Made by a program: the position numbers and the translations under genes | In this document: positions 61,901 to 64,000 of the stretch, in pieces | Layout: each line of letters opens with the position of its first letter | Position numbering within the stretch: position 1 is the first letter of the stretch | Notes under the pieces: generated by a model | Told to the model about the DNA's origin: nothing | Database searches by the model: none | Seen by the model: only the letters and a program-made list of their open reading frames with translations | Assembly (NCBI GenBank): GCA_020137815.1 | Contig: CM035353.1 | Coordinates: 3,840,471 to 3,904,470, forward strand | Reading direction: 5' to 3' | Source of the DNA: Hormiphora californensis | Taxonomy: Eukaryota > Ctenophora > Tentaculata > Cydippida > Pleurobrachiidae | DNA length: 64,000 nt

Positions 61901-64000
61901 CAGGGTCGGAAGATGAGGCTTCGTACTGTGATGATACTTTCTCGAGTTTCCCAATAGCTTGCATCAAAAACAATATAACGTAAGCCCCTGATTTATTATT
62001 ACACATGCCATGATATAGACTTGATCCCAATACCAAACACTAAATTTTCCTTAATAATTTCAGGGTGAAACACGTTCTAAAAAGTCAGATGTGTGACGTG
62101 ACAAAATACAAGGGAAAAAAGTACCATGAATACTGTGACAATGCACCGTGGCTGACATGGCTGAACTGTTCAAACTTCATGAACGATCAAACAACAGTCA
62201 GCCTGATCTGCACCATCAGTAACGAGACCTTCACTCTTCACAAAAAGTGGGAATGCGATGGCACGGTGCAGTGTGATGATAGTTCCGATGAGAAGTGCGT
62301 CATGGTCTCTAAATCAGAATATATCCACTACGACCGGCACCATTCCGGTACATCTGACGCTAATCTGATAGTATGTCCTGGTAATGGAACCACTTTCATT
62401 AGCGTTTCCTCCATGTGTGACGGTAGAACTGATTGTTTTGTCACGAGGAACAACACAGATGAAGAGAATGTGTGTTCGATTACCAACAAGCGGATAACGG
62501 TGCGATACGAGCCTGAACTCCGACTGGGAGACCACTTCTTCATCCCGCCATGCTTGCCTGGAATGCCCCGTGAAGGTTGTGAGGTATTCAACCACTCCAT
62601 AGCCACGGGGGCAATTCGCTTCTTGCATGTTAATCGAGCATGGGCTGAAAGTCAGGGATGTCAGCAGCTCGGCGGAGAAGAGCTTGCTCTGTTGGTAAAA
62701 TTAAAACTTTGTGACCATTCGTTGGAGGTCAACTTGTTCCAGCCATCGTCCGGTTCATGTGGAAGCACGATTGAGGGATCCTCAATTGTCTATTCATATA
62801 CTAAATCCGATAACGGGGTTGCCGTCCAGAAGTTATTCCAAGCGGTCGACGACAGGCGTATCCATGGGTTGTTCCAATGCAACACTATCGACAAATGCAT
62901 CACAGTTGAGAAATTTTGTGATCATATCCCGGATTGTCCGAATGAAGAAGACGAGCTGAACTGCACCAATAAGTTTAGGTGTCATGACAACGGAGCCGTT
63001 ATTCCGTTGACCAAAGAATGCGATGGAATCTTTGATTGCCTGGACAGGAGCGATGAATGCATTTACAGTACTTGCCAGAAAATCCCCAGAAAGATTCTTC
63101 GCAACAACCTATTTCGGGTGATCTGCGGGGTTATCTCGATGTTTGCAGTCCTCATAAATTTGGTCAACATCGGGCTTTTCATTCAGAGCATTCAAAAAGT
63201 TACCAGTATCAGTTCCTTCGCGAACGAAACTTTCGTCTTTTTGATCTCGGTCGGCGACATTTTAGTGGGACTAAACATGGCCCTTCTCTTTGGATACGAT
63301 ATCTACTACGGAGACTATTACTGTGAAAACAGGTTACAGTGGCTATCGAGCGGCGCCTGTTCATCCATTGGAATAGCCAGTACCTTTGGAAACATCCTCT
63401 CTCTATTTAGCATGACGGCTCTCTCGCTATTTCGAATAATCTCACTCAAAACAATGATGAGTTTCGCTGACTTTGACAGGAAAAATGTTTCCATTTTCGT
63501 ATCACTCGCCGCTGGGATAGTTCTTCTTGCCCTTGGGATATCCGTTATCCCCGTGCTCCCGATATTTGAGGACTATTTCGTGAACGGTCTTTACGTTGCT
63601 GAAAACAACATCTTTCTCGATTCTATGAATAAGACTTCTATGAATAAAACTTTTAGACTTTACGGAGACGAACTGTGGAGAGAAGCAAATCTATACGAAA
63701 AGCGTTTTCAACCGTCATATCTGACCTGGAAGGACTATACAAAACTGATCGAAACTTTAATTAAGAATGAAAATACCAGTGAAGTATCCCGGGTAGGGTT
63801 CTATGGAAACTCAGGGGTTTGTCTTTTCAAATACTTTGTACACGACGACGACCCCCAGGTTGGTTTCTCCCTTGCAGTGCTGACAATGAATCTCTTCTGT
63901 TTCATAATCATTGTAATCAGTTACTCACTCATCATTTTACACACCAATGCATCCTCTCAATCCGTGGGCATGACTGACCAGGCCCGGGCAACAATGAGGA
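52971..64000 (+). CDS. Large chimeric receptor: F5/8C, Ig-like, LDLa repeats, 7TM (3' end outside window)
   Basis: Exons: 52971-53129, 53624-53894, 54776-55006, 55086-55409, 55450-55509, 55668-55915, 56112-56262, 56373-56522, 59734-59859, 60150-60382, 60900-61160, 61271-61557, 61833-61979, 62064->64000; all GT-AG and frame-consistent, mostly phase 1. Order: signal peptide (MLIVLLCWVMHLTMVVEG); Cys-containing modules not recognised; F5/8C domain (INGDYDG...YLKIDLF...VGTTLCG...ICEISLYG); Ig-like region (YVTLNCSF); acidic DQD repeat (60912-61055); LDLa modules (ECDGTVQCDDSSDEKC, CDHIPDCPNEEDELNC, CDGIFDCLDRSDEC); TM1-TM5 with a long loop 2. The window ends in loop 3. The 7TM resembles LGR/relaxin receptors by homology to receptor 2. 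Likely a surface receptor; ligand unknown. Confidence 0.85.
54061..54166 (+). repeat. (AACCAT)n hexamer array with one AACCCT unit
   Basis: About seventeen AACCAT hexamers in intron 2 of the large receptor, with one AACCCT, the standard animal telomeric unit, near 54139-54146. It could be a degenerate interstitial telomere-like tract or a simple microsatellite. Confidence 0.85.
54316..54401. repeat. Perfect 86-bp palindrome without spacer
   Basis: Arms 54316-54358 and 54359-54401 are exactly complementary (centre CCCCTT|AAGGGG), in intron 2 of the large receptor. The sequence after the right arm (GTGTTCTAGGGTGCGTTCGA...) is a diverged copy of 54206-54240, so a local duplication accompanied its formation. 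Confidence 0.93.
55991..56071. mobile_element. pogo-like MITE, degenerate
   Basis: CAGTCGGACCCCAATTTATCGG with the diverged opposite end GCCGTTAAATCGGG...TTGG, in the intron within the F5/8C domain of the large receptor. Confidence 0.7.
56583..56984 (+). repeat. 134-bp tandem repeat, three identical copies
   Basis: Units start at 56583, 56717 and 56851 (TCTCTATAACAGTCCGTCAT...). The three copies look identical, so the expansion is recent (or an assembly effect). It lies in intron 8 of the large receptor. Confidence 0.93.
57395..57475 (+). repeat. 20-bp tandem repeat GGATCACGTCGTCACA(C/T)TGAC
   Basis: Four copies in the same intron; the corresponding open frame (DDVIRQC on the minus strand) is repeat-derived. 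Confidence 0.85.
57523..57949 (-). mobile_element. MITE with long inverted ends and CT core, copy 2
   Basis: Inverted copy of 31748-32188. Ends GTCCAAAAACCAATTAAATA / TATTTAATTGGTTTTTGGAC, flanked by TTAA on each side here. Core CT-rich at 57660-57800. It lies in intron 8 of the large receptor. Confidence 0.85.
57965..59648 (-). mobile_element. Helentron/HINE-like element, copy 2
   Basis: Reverse-complement counterpart of 30437-31745: AAATCGAC-containing units of about 164 bp, the CCTCCCCTCCCC tract (59262-59290), the doubled GTGGGGGCTGTGCCCCCACACC block and the closing hairpin GCACTTGCCAGTGC (59632-59645). An unrelated segment of about 400 bp (58165-58560) interrupts it. A 46-bp perfect palindrome follows immediately. 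Confidence 0.65.
59649..59694. repeat. Perfect 46-bp palindrome
   Basis: Arms 59649-59671 and 59672-59694 (centre GCTA|TAGC). The half TCCAAATTATAATAGAGAT also occurs at 53445-53463 after a similar GCGACAT. It lies 40 bp before exon 9 of the large receptor. Confidence 0.9.
60569..60760. mobile_element. Complete GGGGGAAACAG MITE (fold-back, 192 bp)
   Basis: Ends GGGGGAAACAGCCGTGCCTG / its diverged complement GTACGACTGTTTTCCCCC, the arms pairing through GAGACCTGAGATCTTAGGT and GACGGCTATTTCC. Its ends resemble those of the TAA-flanked element at 50115-50976 (GGnGGAAAACAGCCGT), so it is probably a short relative. Intron 10 of the large receptor. Confidence 0.8.
60802..60899 (+). mobile_element. 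Half copy of the 22543-22967 fold-back arm
   Basis: CCAGTTTCGACCACCGTGAA ... CAATGCGCCCACGCTCATGC then TTCAACTCCATCAG. The repeat's last bases form the acceptor CCATCAG just before exon 11 of the large receptor. Confidence 0.85.
60912..61055 (+). repeat. In-frame GATGACCAA repeat coding for (Asp-Asp-Gln)n
   Basis: A 9-bp unit with a few AAGAAG-type shifts that keep the frame, encoding an Asp/Gln/Glu tract of about 48 residues inside exon 11 of the large receptor, ending in EDEGSDVFNIETLF. Frame maintenance through the array supports translation. Confidence 0.8.
61599..61661. repeat. Hairpin with perfect 22-bp stem in intron 12
   Basis: TTGGTAACATAGACACCTGGCG (61599-61620) pairs with 61640-61661; the 19-nt loop is GC-rich. 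The flank GTAGTGTACTAAACTTTCTC is directly repeated on both sides (61564-61584 and about 61688-61708), consistent with insertion between duplicated flanks. Confidence 0.85.

Overview
The window is nuclear DNA from an animal. It has introns with GT/AG borders, phase-1 introns between extracellular modules, 7TM receptors built from LDLa, F5/8C and rhodopsin-type parts, and a dense load of DNA transposons. The domain set fits an invertebrate, possibly an early-branching one (cnidarian- or sponge-like), but nothing here fixes the phylum. A run of 100 N marks a scaffold gap at 13640-13739.

Layout. 1-9 kb: GC-rich duplicated remnants, then a two-copy tandem duplication (about 2.0-4.4 and 4.4-7.4 kb) carrying a short repeated basic motif of unknown function and two abutting perfect palindromes. 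9-14 kb: GA microsatellites, a 33-bp perfect inverted repeat 3.2 kb apart, and a CpG-rich patch. 15.1-20.6 kb (minus strand): two intact tandem paralogues for about 150-residue single-C2-domain proteins with identical five-exon structure; their C-terminal exons, N-termini and introns have diverged, and one intron hosts a 1.3 kb TTAA-flanked palindrome. 23.3-25.7 kb: a broken LDLa 7TM receptor. 26.6-27.7 kb: the 3' part of a LINE reverse transcriptase. 29.4-36.4 kb (minus strand): scattered exons of rhodopsin-type receptors separated by transposons. 37-40.7 kb: minisatellites and a 972-bp palindromic element. 40.7-48.3 kb: a second LDLa receptor, interrupted by at least two transposons placed in coding sequence. 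49.6-51.2 kb: the 5' end of a third relative (signal peptide plus F5/8C) with a TAA-flanked element inside its exon. 53.0-64.0 kb: a long, apparently intact multi-exon receptor (novel N-terminal modules, F5/8C, Ig-like, acidic repeat, LDLa repeats, 7TM) that runs off the window.

The theme is a tandem cluster of chimeric receptors, resembling the relaxin/LGR group in the 7TM part, being duplicated and broken by fold-back transposons. Several insertions have clean target-site duplications whose removal restores the reading frame exactly. Six spacer-free perfect palindromes (46-136 bp) and several 0.4-1.3 kb near-palindromes occur in 64 kb. Many short indels between recent duplicates raise the alternative that part of the damage is sequencing or assembly error.
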